A DNA stretch of 64,000 nucleotides, from positions 116,969 through 180,968 of the forward strand of contig NZ_VIRL01000018.1 of assembly GCF_006874465.1 (NCBI RefSeq), written 5' to 3'. Shown in pieces: positions 17,856 to 26,764 of this stretch (position 1 is its first letter; every line of letters starts with the position of its first letter). The notes beneath the pieces are model-generated. The model saw nothing but the letters and a program-made list of their open reading frames with translations. It was not told the origin of the DNA and did no database searches. The position numbers and the translations under genes were made by a program. The DNA comes from Microbispora bryophytorum (GTDB lineage Bacteria > Actinomycetota > Actinomycetes > Streptosporangiales > Streptosporangiaceae).

Positions 17856-17882
17856 CGGTGCGGGGTTAGCGGTGCGGGGTCA
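17841..17882. repeat. 14-base tandem repeat spanning two stop codons
   Basis: GCGGTGCGGGGTTA twice, then GCGGTGCGGGGTCA. The first copy carries the TAG of the DUF4037 gene and the third carries the TGA (minus strand) of the hexosaminidase gene. Confidence 0.9.
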
Positions 17883-19520
17883 GAGGCTGGGCCGGGTGGA
17901 GTCGGCCGAAAGGCTGAGCTCGTGCAGGTGGCGCATCACGTCGTGCACGGCGACGGCGCCCGGGCGGTGGCGGCGCCACCCGGTGCCGCCCCGCTGCCAG
18001 GGCCGCGGCCCGGACAGCGGGCGGTAGTCCACGCCGAACGCGTCCAGCCGGGCGAGGTGGGCGTCGAGGCGGCGGAAGAAGTCCTCGGGGCCGGCCGGCC
18101 CGCCGGTCCACGCGATCTCGGCCGCCGCGCAGCCCCGGGGCCAGGCGCGGTAGTCGAGCGTACGGCCGTCCGGGATGCGCTCGCTCCACAGCTGGAACTG
18201 GACGCCGGTCACCCGGGCACGCTCCTGCTCCGGCCACTCGGACGGCGCGGGCGCGAAGGCCGCCACGTCGGCCACGGTGATCGCGTCTCCGAGGCCGGCC
18301 GGTTCCTCGGGCGAGGCCGCCTCGGCGTAGTCGAAGTACATCGGGAAGACCGGCGTCGCGACCACGTCGTGTCCCGCCGCCGCGGCCCGCCGGGCGACGT
18401 GCTCGCCGCGCCAGGGCATCACGATCGTGTCCGGCCTCAGCCTGCCGCTGACGAACGCCTCGTCCCACACCACCGTGCGGCTGCCGCGTTCGGCCAGCGC
18501 GTCGGCGAGCCGCCGCAGGAACCACGCGTGCAGGTCACCCGTGCTCTCCAGGCCCAGCGAGGCCTGGTACGCCGAGATCTCGGCCGACGCCGCCCAGTCG
18601 TCGAGCACGCACTCGTCGCCGCCGATGTGGAAGTAGGGCACGTCGCCCAGGGCGTCGGCGATCTCGCCGAACACGGTGGTCAGGAAGTCGACGGTCGCCG
18701 GGAGCGGGGACAGGATCGCCGGCGAGATGCCCCACCGGTCCAGCACCTTGTAGCGCTCCTGCGGCCGGGACGCCAGCGCGGGATAGGCGGCCAGCACGGC
18801 GCAGGCGTGCCCCGGCACGTCGATCTCCGGCACGACGGTGACCGCCCGGGCCCGGGCGTACGCCGCGATCTCCGTCAGGTCGGCGAGCGTGTAGTAGCCG
18901 CCGTGGGGGACGCCGTCGAAGGCGAGTTCCTCCCCCTTGCGACTGGTGATCGTCCGCGGGCGGTGCGAGCCCACCTCGTGCAGCAGCGGGAACGCCCTGC
19001 TCTCCACCCGCCAGCCCTGGTCGTCGGCCAGGTGGAGATGCAGCCGGTTCAGCTTGTGCAGCGCCATCAGGTCGATCATCCGCAGCACCTCCCGCTTCGG
19101 CAGGAAGTTGCGGGCCACGTCGACGTGCGCGCCGCGCCAGGAGAACCCGGGCGCGTCCTCCACCCGCCCGCAGGGGAGCGTCCAGGACGTCCCGGGCGCG
19201 AGGGCCGACCGGAACGCCTCGGCCGGCAGGAGCTGCCGCAGCGTCTGCCCGGCGTAGAAGGCGCCCGCCCGGTCCCCGGCCGTGATGTTCACGCCGTCGC
19301 CCGCGATCGTCATCGCGTACGCCTCCGGCCCGAGCCGGGGATCCTCCTCCACCCGCACGGCCGCCACGGCGGCGTCACCAGGACCGAGGTCGAGCACGGG
19401 AAGCGCGAGCCGTACGGCGTCGGCGAGCGGGGCCGGGCCCGACACGGCGGACCCGGGCGAGATCTCGGCCGACCCCGAGCCCGTCGCGGCGTGCCTCGGT
19501 GCGGGGAGGAGATGCTTCAT
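17880..19520 (-). CDS. Beta-N-acetylhexosaminidase, GH20
   Basis: 546 residues. Removes terminal GlcNAc/GalNAc from chitin fragments or glycans. The GH20 barrel is clear: GRVEDAPGFSWRGAHVDVARNF, LHLHLADDQGWR, EIDVPGHA, and the catalytic pair Asp302-Glu303 in HIGGDE; WDEAF and LWSE follow. The N-terminal 100 residues are the usual GH20b-type domain. No signal peptide is visible, so it is probably cytosolic. ATG 19520 (MKHLLPAPRH) is chosen; earlier in-frame starts have no domain content. It is followed upstream by an amidase and near a LacI regulator, consistent with amino-sugar recycling, but control is not shown. Confidence 0.92.
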   Translation of the reverse strand: MKHLLPAPRHAATGSGSAEISPGSAVSGPAPLADAVRLALPVLDLGPGDAAVAAVRVEEDPRLGPEAYAMTIAGDGVNITAGDRAGAFYAGQTLRQLLPAEAFRSALAPGTSWTLPCGRVEDAPGFSWRGAHVDVARNFLPKREVLRMIDLMALHKLNRLHLHLADDQGWRVESRAFPLLHEVGSHRPRTITSRKGEELAFDGVPHGGYYTLADLTEIAAYARARAVTVVPEIDVPGHACAVLAAYPALASRPQERYKVLDRWGISPAILSPLPATVDFLTTVFGEIADALGDVPYFHIGGDECVLDDWAASAEISAYQASLGLESTGDLHAWFLRRLADALAERGSRTVVWDEAFVSGRLRPDTIVMPWRGEHVARRAAAAGHDVVATPVFPMYFDYAEAASPEEPAGLGDAITVADVAAFAPAPSEWPEQERARVTGVQFQLWSERIPDGRTLDYRAWPRGCAAAEIAWTGGPAGPEDFFRRLDAHLARLDAFGVDYRPLSGPRPWQRGGTGWRRHRPGAVAVHDVMRHLHELSLSADSTRPSL

Positions 19521-19614
19521 GCCGCCGATGATGCCAAACCCCACCAAACCCCACCGGCGTTCCGCCACCCCGTCCACAGCCCCCTGAGGGCCCCTGAGGG
19601 CCGCCGAGGCGCGG

Positions 19615-20502
19615 TCAGCGGGCCGAGGTGAGGTAGTTCTCCAGGCCCTTCGCCAGCGACCGCGCCATCTTCGCCCGGAACGCGGAGTCCTTGAACCTGG
19701 CGGCGTCCTTGGCGTTGCGCATGTTGCCGCACTCGATGAAGATCTTCGGCACCGTCGACAGATTGAGCCCGCCGAGGTCGCTGCGGTAGTTCAGCGCCTG
19801 CTTGCCGATGTAGTTCGAGTACGGGAGGCCGGTGCCGCTGTGGAAGGCGTCCCGCACGTTCGCACCGAGCCGCGCCGAGTCCTTCACGACCGGATCGACC
19901 GGCCCTCCGATCTTCTTCGGCATGATGATGTGGAACCCGCGGAGGTTGGCCGCCGCGCCGTCGCCGTGAACGGAGATCGCCGCGTCCGCCTTGGCCTTGT
20001 TCCCGACGGCGGCCCGCTGGTTGATGCAGGGCCCCCACTCGGTGCTGCGCGTCCGGGTGAGTTTGACCGTGGCCCCTTCGGCTTTCAGGAGCTTCGCGAG
20101 CCTGTTGGACACGTCCCAGGTGAAGGCCGCCTCGGTGTAGCCGTCGTTCGTCGACGTGCCGGTCGTGTCGCAGGCCTTCTTCTGGTTGGAGATGCCGACC
20201 AGCTGGTTGATCTCCTTGGTGTGGCGGAAGTTGCCGCCGTTGTGGCCCGGGTCGATCACCACGACCTTCCCGGCCAGCGGCAGGGCCTCCGTCTCGGAGG
20301 CGGCCGCCGTACGCGTGGTCGGGACGGCCGTCTCCGAGGGGGCCGTGCCCGCGGCCCCGTCCTGGGTCGCGGCCGGCCGGCCGAGCCGGGGCGCGGTGCC
20401 GGAGGCCGCGGCCTTCGAATCGGAGACCTCAGCGCCGCCGCAGGCGACGGCTCCGACCCCGCACAGGGCCAGGGCTGCGGCGGCGAGTGGTCGTCTGATC
20501 AC
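19615..20502 (-). CDS. N-acetylmuramoyl-L-alanine amidase, probable lipoprotein
   Basis: 295 residues. Zn-dependent peptidoglycan amidase (Amidase_3), exported. The N-terminus VIRRPLAAAALALCGVGAVAC is a signal sequence with likely lipid-modified Cys21, then a Thr/Ala-rich linker to about residue 75. Zinc ligands are visible in DPGHNGG, the Glu of YTEAAF and SVHGDG, with a C-terminal IECGNMRN loop. GTG at 20502 is chosen: GAAGGG lies nine bases upstream. It hydrolyses the amide between muramic acid and the stem peptide. It has cysteine pairs (KKACDTT, WGPCINQ) likely to form a disulfide. Confidence 0.92.
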   Translation of the reverse strand: MIRRPLAAAALALCGVGAVACGGAEVSDSKAAASGTAPRLGRPAATQDGAAGTAPSETAVPTTRTAAASETEALPLAGKVVVIDPGHNGGNFRHTKEINQLVGISNQKKACDTTGTSTNDGYTEAAFTWDVSNRLAKLLKAEGATVKLTRTRSTEWGPCINQRAAVGNKAKADAAISVHGDGAAANLRGFHIIMPKKIGGPVDPVVKDSARLGANVRDAFHSGTGLPYSNYIGKQALNYRSDLGGLNLSTVPKIFIECGNMRNAKDAARFKDSAFRAKMARSLAKGLENYLTSAR

Positions 20503-20568
20503 GATCGAAATCCCTTCCCGGGGGTGTGGTCTCCCCAACCTAACCGGAACGGACTCGTGATCAGACCG

Positions 20569-20835
20569 TTATGCCGGAAACCTGCCCACCCACGCCGGCT
20601 CGGGGACCTCCTGCTGATGCAGGAGAGCGGCCAGCTCACGGGCGTCCTCGGCGTCGAGGCCCAGCACCACGCGGGGCCGTCCCCAGGGGTGGTCGATCGA
20701 GTGGGCGACGTAGCTCGCCACCGACTCGGCGACGTCCTCGCTGCCCAGCCCCCGGCTCTCCCTCCAGTGCGCCCAGGCCCGCTCCAGCTCGCCGGCGGCC
20801 CGCTGAGCGCAGGAGACCAACTCAGGATCACGCAT
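20569..20835 (-). CDS. Small conserved hypothetical protein
   Basis: 88 residues from ATG 20835. Soluble and helical (SCAQRAAGELERAWAHWRESRGL, LDAEDARELAALLHQ), with a well-formed SIDHPWGRPRVVLGL strand. No family I can name; no catalytic motif. It lies 66 bases upstream of the amidase on the same strand and 114 bases downstream of the LacI gene, so co-transcription with either is possible. Confidence 0.7.
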   Translation of the reverse strand: MRDPELVSCAQRAAGELERAWAHWRESRGLGSEDVAESVASYVAHSIDHPWGRPRVVLGLDAEDARELAALLHQQEVPEPAWVGRFPA

Positions 20836-20949
20836 GAATCCCCCCGATTCCCGGTCGCCGGCCCGCGGGCAGCCCTTCCGCGACCCGCCGGGGGCCGGCG
20901 CCACGGCTGAAGTCAACACCGGCCGCGAGGGGACACGTCGGTGATTGAC

Positions 20950-22053
20950 CTAGCTTTGGCCGGCGCTTGGAGCGGGCCCGGTGCTGCGCCGTACGACGAG
21001 CTGCGGGCTGACCTGCCGCAGCCGGGCGGTCTTGCCCGGCTCGGTGATGCGGTCGCTCAGCAGCGCCGCCGCCGAGCGGCCCATGGCCCGCCGGGGCTGG
21101 TCCACGCTGGTCAGCGAGATGTGGGTGACGGCCGCGAGGTGGGTGTTGTCATATCCGACGACGGACAGGTCCTCGGGCACCCGCAGTCCCAGCTCGCTCG
21201 CCGCGGTCAGCGCGCCCATGGCCACGATGTCGTTCGCCGCGAAGATCGCCGTCGGCCGGGGGTCGCGCTTCAGCAGCGCCAGCGCCGCGCGCCGGCCGCC
21301 CTCCTCGCTGAAGTCGCCGTGCTCGACCATGATGTACGGCGCCAGCGCGTGGCGGCGCATGGCCACCAGGTAGCCCTCGCATCGGCAGCGGGCGGCGGAC
21401 GACGGAGCGCCCTCGATGTGGGCGATGCGCCGGTGGCCCAGCTCCACGAGGTGGTCCACGGCGAAGCGGGCGCCGAGCTGGTCGTCGTCGACGACGATGT
21501 CCACGCCCTCGAGTTCGACGTCGCGCTCGCCGACCACCACGGTGGGCGTGTAGGCCGAGGCCTCGGCCAGCGTGTCGCTGGACGGCGCGACCCCGAGCAG
21601 GACCAGGCCGTCCACCCGCAGTTCGAGGAACGCCTCGACGGCCTCGTCCTCGAACGCCGGGTCCCAGCGGCCGCTGCCGATCAGCAGTCGCAGCCCGTCG
21701 CCGTGCAGGCTCTCCTGCAGGCCGTCGAGGAACTCGGCGTAGAAGGGGTTGTGCAGGTCGGCCACGAGCGCGCCCACCAGGTGGGTGCGCCCCTCGACCA
21801 GGCTTCGGGCGACCGCGTTCGGGCGGTAGCCGAGCTCACGGGCGGCCTGGAGGACCGCCTCTCTGCGGTGCTCGCTCACGTGCGGAGAGCCTCGCAGCAC
21901 GAGAGACACCAGCGACTTGGAGACTCCTGCCCGCTCGGCCACGTTGCGGATCGTCGGGCGTGGCCGCGGGCTGAACCCATCGGACAGTCCGCCGGTGGGG
22001 ATCGCGACCCCGACGTCTTTCCGGGCAGTGGTCTGCATGGACGGTCCTGACAT
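20950..22053 (-). CDS. LacI-family transcriptional regulator
   Basis: 367 residues. N-terminal helix-turn-helix at about 34-55 (PTIRNVAERAGVSKSLVSLVLRG), hinge helix (GYRPNAVARSLVEGRTHLVG), then the periplasmic-binding-protein-like sensor (VGALVADLHNPFYAEFLDGL; IFAANDIVAMGAL; SVVGYDNTHLA; LTSVDQPRRAMGR). ATG 22053 is chosen for GGGGAG upstream; another ATG is at 22038. A 33-residue extension precedes the HTH. It likely senses a sugar; the nearby hexosaminidase and amidase are possible targets, but no matching operator was identified. Confidence 0.93.
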   Translation of the reverse strand: MSGPSMQTTARKDVGVAIPTGGLSDGFSPRPRPTIRNVAERAGVSKSLVSLVLRGSPHVSEHRREAVLQAARELGYRPNAVARSLVEGRTHLVGALVADLHNPFYAEFLDGLQESLHGDGLRLLIGSGRWDPAFEDEAVEAFLELRVDGLVLLGVAPSSDTLAEASAYTPTVVVGERDVELEGVDIVVDDDQLGARFAVDHLVELGHRRIAHIEGAPSSAARCRCEGYLVAMRRHALAPYIMVEHGDFSEEGGRRAALALLKRDPRPTAIFAANDIVAMGALTAASELGLRVPEDLSVVGYDNTHLAAVTHISLTSVDQPRRAMGRSAAALLSDRITEPGKTARLRQVSPQLVVRRSTGPAPSAGQS

Positions 22054-22206
22054 GGTTCTCCCCACGATGCGTGGACGTGCACCTGACACACCAAACGATC
22101 GAGTTGCCCTGAGGGTACGGGTTGATCGCGGTTAGACAGGATCCTTCCTCTAATCGGGCGTTGGGAAGGTTAGCCGCAGCACGGGTAGGACGGCGGAGCC
22201 GGGAGG

Positions 22207-22224
22207 GGGTTCCAAGGGGAACCC
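22207..22224. promoter_or_regulatory. Inverted repeat, candidate operator
   Basis: GGGTTCC-AAGG-GGAACCC, a perfect 7-base inverted repeat with 4-base spacer in the divergent region between the LacI and TetR genes, 51 bases before the TetR start. Size and symmetry suit a TetR-family dimer. Confidence 0.45.
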
Positions 22225-22275
22225 TTGATCTGGCCGATCCCCCTCTCCGGGGGCCGATTCGCTAGGGTGCGGGGT

Positions 22276-22968
22276 GTGAGTGCCACACGCCAGGCGGAAG
22301 ACGGGGCACGTCCGGCGCGCCGCAGGCTCAGCGTGGACCGGCGGCGTGAAGAGCTCATCGCCGCCGCGCTCGAACTGTTCGGCAGGCACGACGCCGAAGA
22401 CGTCTCGATCGACGACGTGGCGGCCTCCGCGGGCGCGTCGAGGGCGCTCGTGTACCACTACTTCGGCGGTAAGCAGGAGCTCTACGTGGCGGCTCTGCGC
22501 AGCGCGGCCGCCGAACTACGGGCGCGGTTACAGCCGCAGGGCGAGGGCGGGCCGCTGGAGCAGCTCAGTTCGGGCCTGACGCGTTACTTCGACTTCGTCG
22601 AGGAGCACGCGGCCGGCTACGCGGCGTTGCTGAGGGGAGGGCCGGCCAACCGCGCCGGAGAGATCGGCGAGATCGTCGACGAGGTGCGGCAGCGCATGCT
22701 GCGCATGGTCGTCCATCAGATGGGGGTCGACGCGCCCGGTCCGGCGTTGCGCGTCACGCTGAGGTCGTGGATCGCCTCGGTGGAGACGGCCGGCCTCGAC
22801 TGGCTGGAGCACCGCGACATGGAGCGGGCCGAACTGGAGCGCCTCCTGGTGGACCAGATGGTCGCGCTCCTGCGGGCGGCGAGCGGGCACGATCCCGGCA
22901 TGCGGGTGCTGCTGGAGACCCTGCTGCCCGTGCACGCGGCACCTGCGAACTGTGAGGCCGTTCCCTGA
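22276..22968 (+). CDS. TetR-family transcriptional regulator
   Basis: 230 residues. HTH in the N-terminal quarter (RREELIAAALELFGRHDAED, VAASAGASRALVYHYFGGKQELY), then a helical ligand domain (YFDFVEEHAAGYAALLRGG). GTG at 22276 is chosen; TAGGGT at 22263-22268 is a possible -10 box placing the transcript start at the start codon (leaderless). It is divergent from the LacI gene. No transporter or enzyme is next to it, so its target is unknown; the inverted repeat at 22207 may be its own operator. Confidence 0.9.
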   Translation: MSATRQAEDGARPARRRLSVDRRREELIAAALELFGRHDAEDVSIDDVAASAGASRALVYHYFGGKQELYVAALRSAAAELRARLQPQGEGGPLEQLSSGLTRYFDFVEEHAAGYAALLRGGPANRAGEIGEIVDEVRQRMLRMVVHQMGVDAPGPALRVTLRSWIASVETAGLDWLEHRDMERAELERLLVDQMVALLRAASGHDPGMRVLLETLLPVHAAPANCEAVP

Positions 22969-23073
22969 ACCCCTCACCGCGCGTACGCGTGGGAGAGCGG
23001 GGGAACCACCGGGGGTGAACGGACCGTGTACGCGGGGAGGCGCCGGGCGGGCGGCGCCGACCCCAGATCCCCT

Positions 23074-23097
23074 CCCATGACCCGTAGTGGTCACGGG
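23074..23097. terminator. Hairpin between convergent tetR-like gene and bldC
   Basis: CCCATGACC (23074-23082) pairs with GGTCACGGG (23089-23097) with one mismatch around a 6-base loop; could serve both strands. Confidence 0.45.
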
Positions 23098-23167
23098 AGT
23101 GTGGTGGACGCGCTCACATCCCCGACGCGAGCGCGCCGTCGTTCCCCCGTGGCGTGACGGCCACGTC

Positions 23168-23371
23168 CTACTCGGACCGCTGCTGCGGAATCCCCGCGAG
23201 CAGTGCCCGGACCTCGGTCTCCCGATACCGCCGGTGACCGCCGAGGGTGCGGATGGACGTCAACTTGCCCGCCTTCGCCCACCGGGTGACGGTCTTGGGG
23301 TCGACGCGGAACATCGTGGCGACCTCCGCCGGGGTGAGCAGTGGCTCGGCCTCGGGTGTACGAGCTGACAT
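23168..23371 (-). CDS. bldC: BldC, MerR-like developmental regulator
   Basis: 67 residues, matching Streptomyces BldC almost residue for residue as I recall it (LLTPAEVATMFRVDPKTVTR, WAKAGKLTSIRTLGGHRRYR). BldC is a small DNA-binding protein that coats AT-rich direct repeats and controls the timing of development and secondary metabolism. ATG 23371 has GGAGAGG upstream. It is followed on the same strand side by an unknown gene and then valine dehydrogenase, the arrangement known from Streptomyces, which supports orthology. Confidence 0.97.
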   Translation of the reverse strand: MSARTPEAEPLLTPAEVATMFRVDPKTVTRWAKAGKLTSIRTLGGHRRYRETEVRALLAGIPQQRSE

Positions 23372-23892
23372 TTGTGCGGCCTCTCCTCCGTGTGGACCGC
23401 CGGCAGCGATCCTGCGACTTGTCTGGCGCAAGTGCCCCTTCCGCCAATCCCTGACCCGTCGCGTCGGCCGGAGCGGCGTCGTCCGCCTCGCCCGCGAGAA
23501 CTTCTCGCAGGCGCGGACCTTCCGCGGGCCCGGAGTCGTCGCCGGCAGCACTGTGTCGGCTCCTCCTCCGCCTTGCGATGCACCACACTGGACACCGCTG
23601 CGTTCGGGCAAATCTTGTCGGTCGCGGCACTGTCACGGATGTCCTTCAATGATCCAAAAACGTGCGGTTTCTAAGACCATTTACGGCATCACCCGATGTG
23701 ACCATACAGCCACGTAGTGCGATTGGCGAGCCCTCTGGGCACAACGTCTCGACCACGGGTTGATGTCACGCTCGGTGATTCTAGCGACACGTTTCGTGGT
23801 ATCGCAGTGAAAACGGCAAACTACTCAGGTCGTAGATGTGAGATCGACTATGCCATGACCAGAATCGGCAGGTCAGAACACGTTGATGACTA
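23372..23892. other. Long, relatively AT-rich intergenic region upstream of bldC
   Basis: About 520 bases without a convincing gene. The stretch 23640-23890 is much richer in A/T than the rest of the window (for example AATGATCCAAAAACGTGCGG). It would hold the bldC promoter and possibly BldC's own binding repeats. A 76-codon plus-strand frame here has no coding character. Confidence 0.6.
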
Positions 23893-24759
23893 TCAGTTTG
23901 CCGATTCCAAAGCTCGGATCGACCTCCAGCGGAGGATCACCCGCTGATACATCGCGAAGGCAAGTTCTTCCTGACCGTTGTCCAAACCCGCGAGGGCGGT
24001 CGCCACCTCGGCGACGGACTGGTCGCCCTGAAGGGTCCGGTCGTCCATCAGGTGGACGAGGCCGCCGTAGTCGAGCTCCACCAGCGAGTGGGGATGGAAC
24101 TCCTCCAGCCAGCGGCCCACCTCCTCGACCTCGGTGAGGGCCGCCACCTGCCCGACGTGCCTGCGGATCACCACCAGCGCCCGGGCCACCCGGCGCCGGG
24201 CCTGCGCCATCGAGGTGACGTACAGCATGTTCCTGGGCGGCGCGGCGGTGGTCTGCGCGCCCGCCTCGGCCGGCTGCTCCGAGCCCAGCACGAGCCAGCG
24301 CTCGGCCGAGTCGAACGGCACGAACCACGCGATCGGCACATGCCACGTGCTGGCGCGGATGTGCGTACGCAGGGACTGCTCTCCCCGCTTGAACCGGTCG
24401 AAGTCGTCGGCGGTCTGCTCCGCGATGGCCTGGGGCACGAAGCGGGAGGCGAGCTTGACAGGGACGCTTCCCCGGAACGACGCGAACGCCAGCCACGACC
24501 GCAGCCTGCTCTGCCAGGGGCAGACGTACAGCGTCTCCTCCACCCGGCGCAGATACGCGTTGGGGCTCTCCCGCTCGGGCGCCGGGAGCGGCGGGACCGG
24601 CAGCAGGCGGCGGACCGCCTCGCCGTGTTCGACCTCCAGCGCACCGGCCCGGCGAGGCCGGTCGCGCGACTCGGCGTACCGGGCCCACCGAGCCTGATCC
24701 CGCGGGGCGAAAGCGGTCAGCGGCTCGTACACACGGAGATAGGCGGCGTAGGGGAGCAC
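23893..24759 (-). CDS. Conserved actinobacterial protein of unknown function
   Basis: 288 residues from GTG 24759 (VLPYAAYLRVYEPLTAF); upstream in-frame codons have no conserved look. Soluble. Visible blocks: LRRVEETLYVCPWQSRLRSWLAF, FKRGEQSLRTHIRASTWHVPIAWFVPF, RNMLYVTSMAQARRRVARALVV, ending in AMYQRVILRWRSIRALESAN. It sits between bldC and valine dehydrogenase, as the corresponding gene does in Streptomyces. Function unknown; no catalytic motif recognised. Confidence 0.85.
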   Translation of the reverse strand: MLPYAAYLRVYEPLTAFAPRDQARWARYAESRDRPRRAGALEVEHGEAVRRLLPVPPLPAPERESPNAYLRRVEETLYVCPWQSRLRSWLAFASFRGSVPVKLASRFVPQAIAEQTADDFDRFKRGEQSLRTHIRASTWHVPIAWFVPFDSAERWLVLGSEQPAEAGAQTTAAPPRNMLYVTSMAQARRRVARALVVIRRHVGQVAALTEVEEVGRWLEEFHPHSLVELDYGGLVHLMDDRTLQGDQSVAEVATALAGLDNGQEELAFAMYQRVILRWRSIRALESAN

Positions 24760-24894
24760 ACCAGAATCGTGCCACGTGGCCGAGCGTCTGTGCAGCACCG
24801 TCTCGGGCTTTCATGATCGTTTTGTTGGGGGTGTCGGATAAGCTGAAGGCCGATCGCCGCAACGAGGCGGCGTACACGATCAGGAGTCACTACC

Positions 24895-26013
24895 GTGACC
24901 GACGTTTTCGGGCTGTCCCACAAGGACCCCAGCTCCGGCGGCGACACGAACCCCGCCCAGCCGGTGCGACACGAAGAGGTCGTCTTCTGCTCCGACGAGC
25001 GCAGCGGCCTGTACGCGATCATCGCGATTTACAGCACCGCCCTCGGACCGGGGCTCGGCGGCACCCGGTTCTATCCCTACGAGAGCGAGCAGGCCGCGCT
25101 CGCCGACGTGCTCAACCTCTCCCGGGCCATGGCGTACAAGAACGCGCTGGCCGGCCTCGACCTCGGCGGCGCCAAGGCCGTCATCATCGGCGACCCCTCG
25201 GCCGACAAGAGCGAGGCCCTGCTGCGGGCCTACGGCAGGTTCGTCCAGTCGCTCGGCGGCCGCTACTACACGGCCTGCGACGTGGGCACCTACAGCGAGG
25301 ACATGGACGTCGTGGCGCGGGAGTGTTCCTACGTCACCGGCCGCACCCAGGCGCACGGCGGCGCCGGTGACTCCTCCATCCTCACCGCCTTCGGCGTGTT
25401 CCAGGGCATGCGGGCCGCCGCCGACCACGCGTACGGCGCGTCCTCCCTGCGCGGCAAGCGGGTCGGCGTCGAGGGGGTCGGCAAGGTCGGCCACCGCTTG
25501 GTCGACCACCTGATCGAGGACGGGGCCGAGGTCGTGGTCTGCGACGTCGACGAGCAGGCCGTCGCACGAGTGCGGCAGCGCCACCCCGCCGTCGAGACCG
25601 TGTCCGACGCCGCCGCGCTCGCGGCCTCCGACATCGACGTGTACGCGCCCTGCGCCCTCGGCGGCGCGCTGGACGACGAGACCGTCCCCCGGCTCAAGGC
25701 GAAAATCGTCTGTGGCGGGGCCAACAACCAGCTCGCCCATCCCGGTGTCGAGAAGCAACTCGCCGAGCGGGGTGTGCTGTACGCCCCGGACTACGTGGTG
25801 AACTCCGGGGGAGTGATCCAGGTGGCCGACGAGATCGAGGGCTTCGACATGGGCCGGGCCCGCGCCCGGGCGGCGAAGATCTTCGACACGACCTTGAGAA
25901 TCTTCCGCTCGGCCGAGGAGGAAGGCGTCCCTCCCGCCGTCGCAGCGGATAGGCTGGCAGAGCGGAGAATGTCAGAAATCGGTCGGCTAAGGGGTATTTG
26001 GCTCCGGCGCTGA
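24895..26013 (+). CDS. vdh: Valine (Leu/Phe/Val-type) dehydrogenase
   Basis: 372 residues. NAD-dependent oxidative deamination of branched-chain amino acids to 2-oxoacids. Substrate/catalytic motifs [12 protein letters not shown] and the lysine-containing [19 protein letters not shown] are present, as is the NAD motif [21 protein letters not shown] and YVVNSGGVI follow. GTG 24895 has AGGAG upstream. Its product could feed the 2-oxoacid dehydrogenase at 41.9-45.3 kb, giving branched acyl-CoA primers for fatty acids. It is divergent from the unknown gene beside bldC. Confidence 0.95.
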   Translation: MTDVFGLSHKDPSSGGDTNPAQPVRHEEVVFCSDERSGLYAIIAIYSTALGPGLGGTRFYPYESEQAALADVLNLSRAMAYKNALAGLDLGGAKAVIIGDPSADKSEALLRAYGRFVQSLGGRYYTACDVGTYSEDMDVVARECSYVTGRTQAHGGAGDSSILTAFGVFQGMRAAADHAYGASSLRGKRVGVEGVGKVGHRLVDHLIEDGAEVVVCDVDEQAVARVRQRHPAVETVSDAAALAASDIDVYAPCALGGALDDETVPRLKAKIVCGGANNQLAHPGVEKQLAERGVLYAPDYVVNSGGVIQVADEIEGFDMGRARARAAKIFDTTLRIFRSAEEEGVPPAVAADRLAERRMSEIGRLRGIWLRR

Positions 26014-26164
26014 CCGCCGCCGCTCGTACGACGTACCGAGCGGCGCACAAACCAGGTACGGTAATAGGCGAACGAGAGACTGACGCCTGAAGTCAGGTGG
26101 CGTCGGTGCGCGGTGCGTTAGTGACGAGGGGTCGGGCACGGCCCCGCATGAGGGGGTCGAGCCA

Positions 26165-26395
26165 ATGGGGCGCGGCCGAGCCAAGGCCAAGCAGGTCAAG
26201 GTCGCCCGTCAGCTGAAGTACAACAGCGGCGGTACGGATCTTGAGCGCCTGCGCGCGGAGCTCGGAGTCGTGGACGCCGACGATTCCGGCCACAGTGACG
26301 AGCATGACCCTTACGACGAGTTGGCTGATCGCTACGCCGATTACGCGGCCGTCGACGACGACGACGGCGACGACGATCGCCGTGGGCGGCGTTGA
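26165..26395 (+). CDS. DUF3073 protein
   Basis: 76 residues. N-terminal MGRGRAKAKQVKVARQLKY is basic and hallmark of DUF3073; the C-terminal 35 residues are very acidic (DDDDGDDD). Small soluble protein of unknown role found next to purM in actinomycetes. A GGGGG tract stands just upstream of the ATG, and a strong terminator follows, so it is a one-gene unit. Confidence 0.93.
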   Translation: MGRGRAKAKQVKVARQLKYNSGGTDLERLRAELGVVDADDSGHSDEHDPYDELADRYADYAAVDDDDGDDDRRGRR

Positions 26396-26420
26396 CCCGG
26401 TTCTGATCGCCAGTTGAGTG

Positions 26421-26446
26421 ACCCGGCGGGGACCTTCCCGCCGGGT
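26421..26446 (+). terminator. Terminator after the DUF3073 gene
   Basis: Perfect 10-base stem (ACCCGGCGGG with CCCGCCGGGT), 6-base loop, then TCTCTC. The following 26447-26764 stretch, up to the purM stop, shows nothing recognisable. Confidence 0.8.
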
Positions 26447-26764
26447 TCTCTCACTGTCCGCGAGCCGCTCTCCCGTCAGCCCCCCACCCCAGCTACGGGG
26501 ACGGGTGCGGGGCGAATTTCTGATGACGCGTTCTGGTGACGCGGTGTTGTGATGCCAGGGCGTTGCGGTCGGCCCCATATGTGGCCGGACACGGTCACGG
26601 CCGGTCGGTGTGATCGGCGTATCTCCTCGGCGTATCTCCTCAGTGCCGATTCGCCACTGGGCCGAGTCGCCGCCGGGCCGTCGTGCTCTGCTTCGCGGCG
26701 GCGAACACGGGAGAGTCCGCCGTGGCCGCCCGGGCCGGCTGTCACCGGCCGGACGGCCCGGATG

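Noticed and set aside
23717..23947. 76-codon plus-strand frame in the bldC upstream region
   Set aside because: Lacks ribosome-binding site, has unusual composition, and overlaps the end of the facing gene; more likely regulatory DNA.
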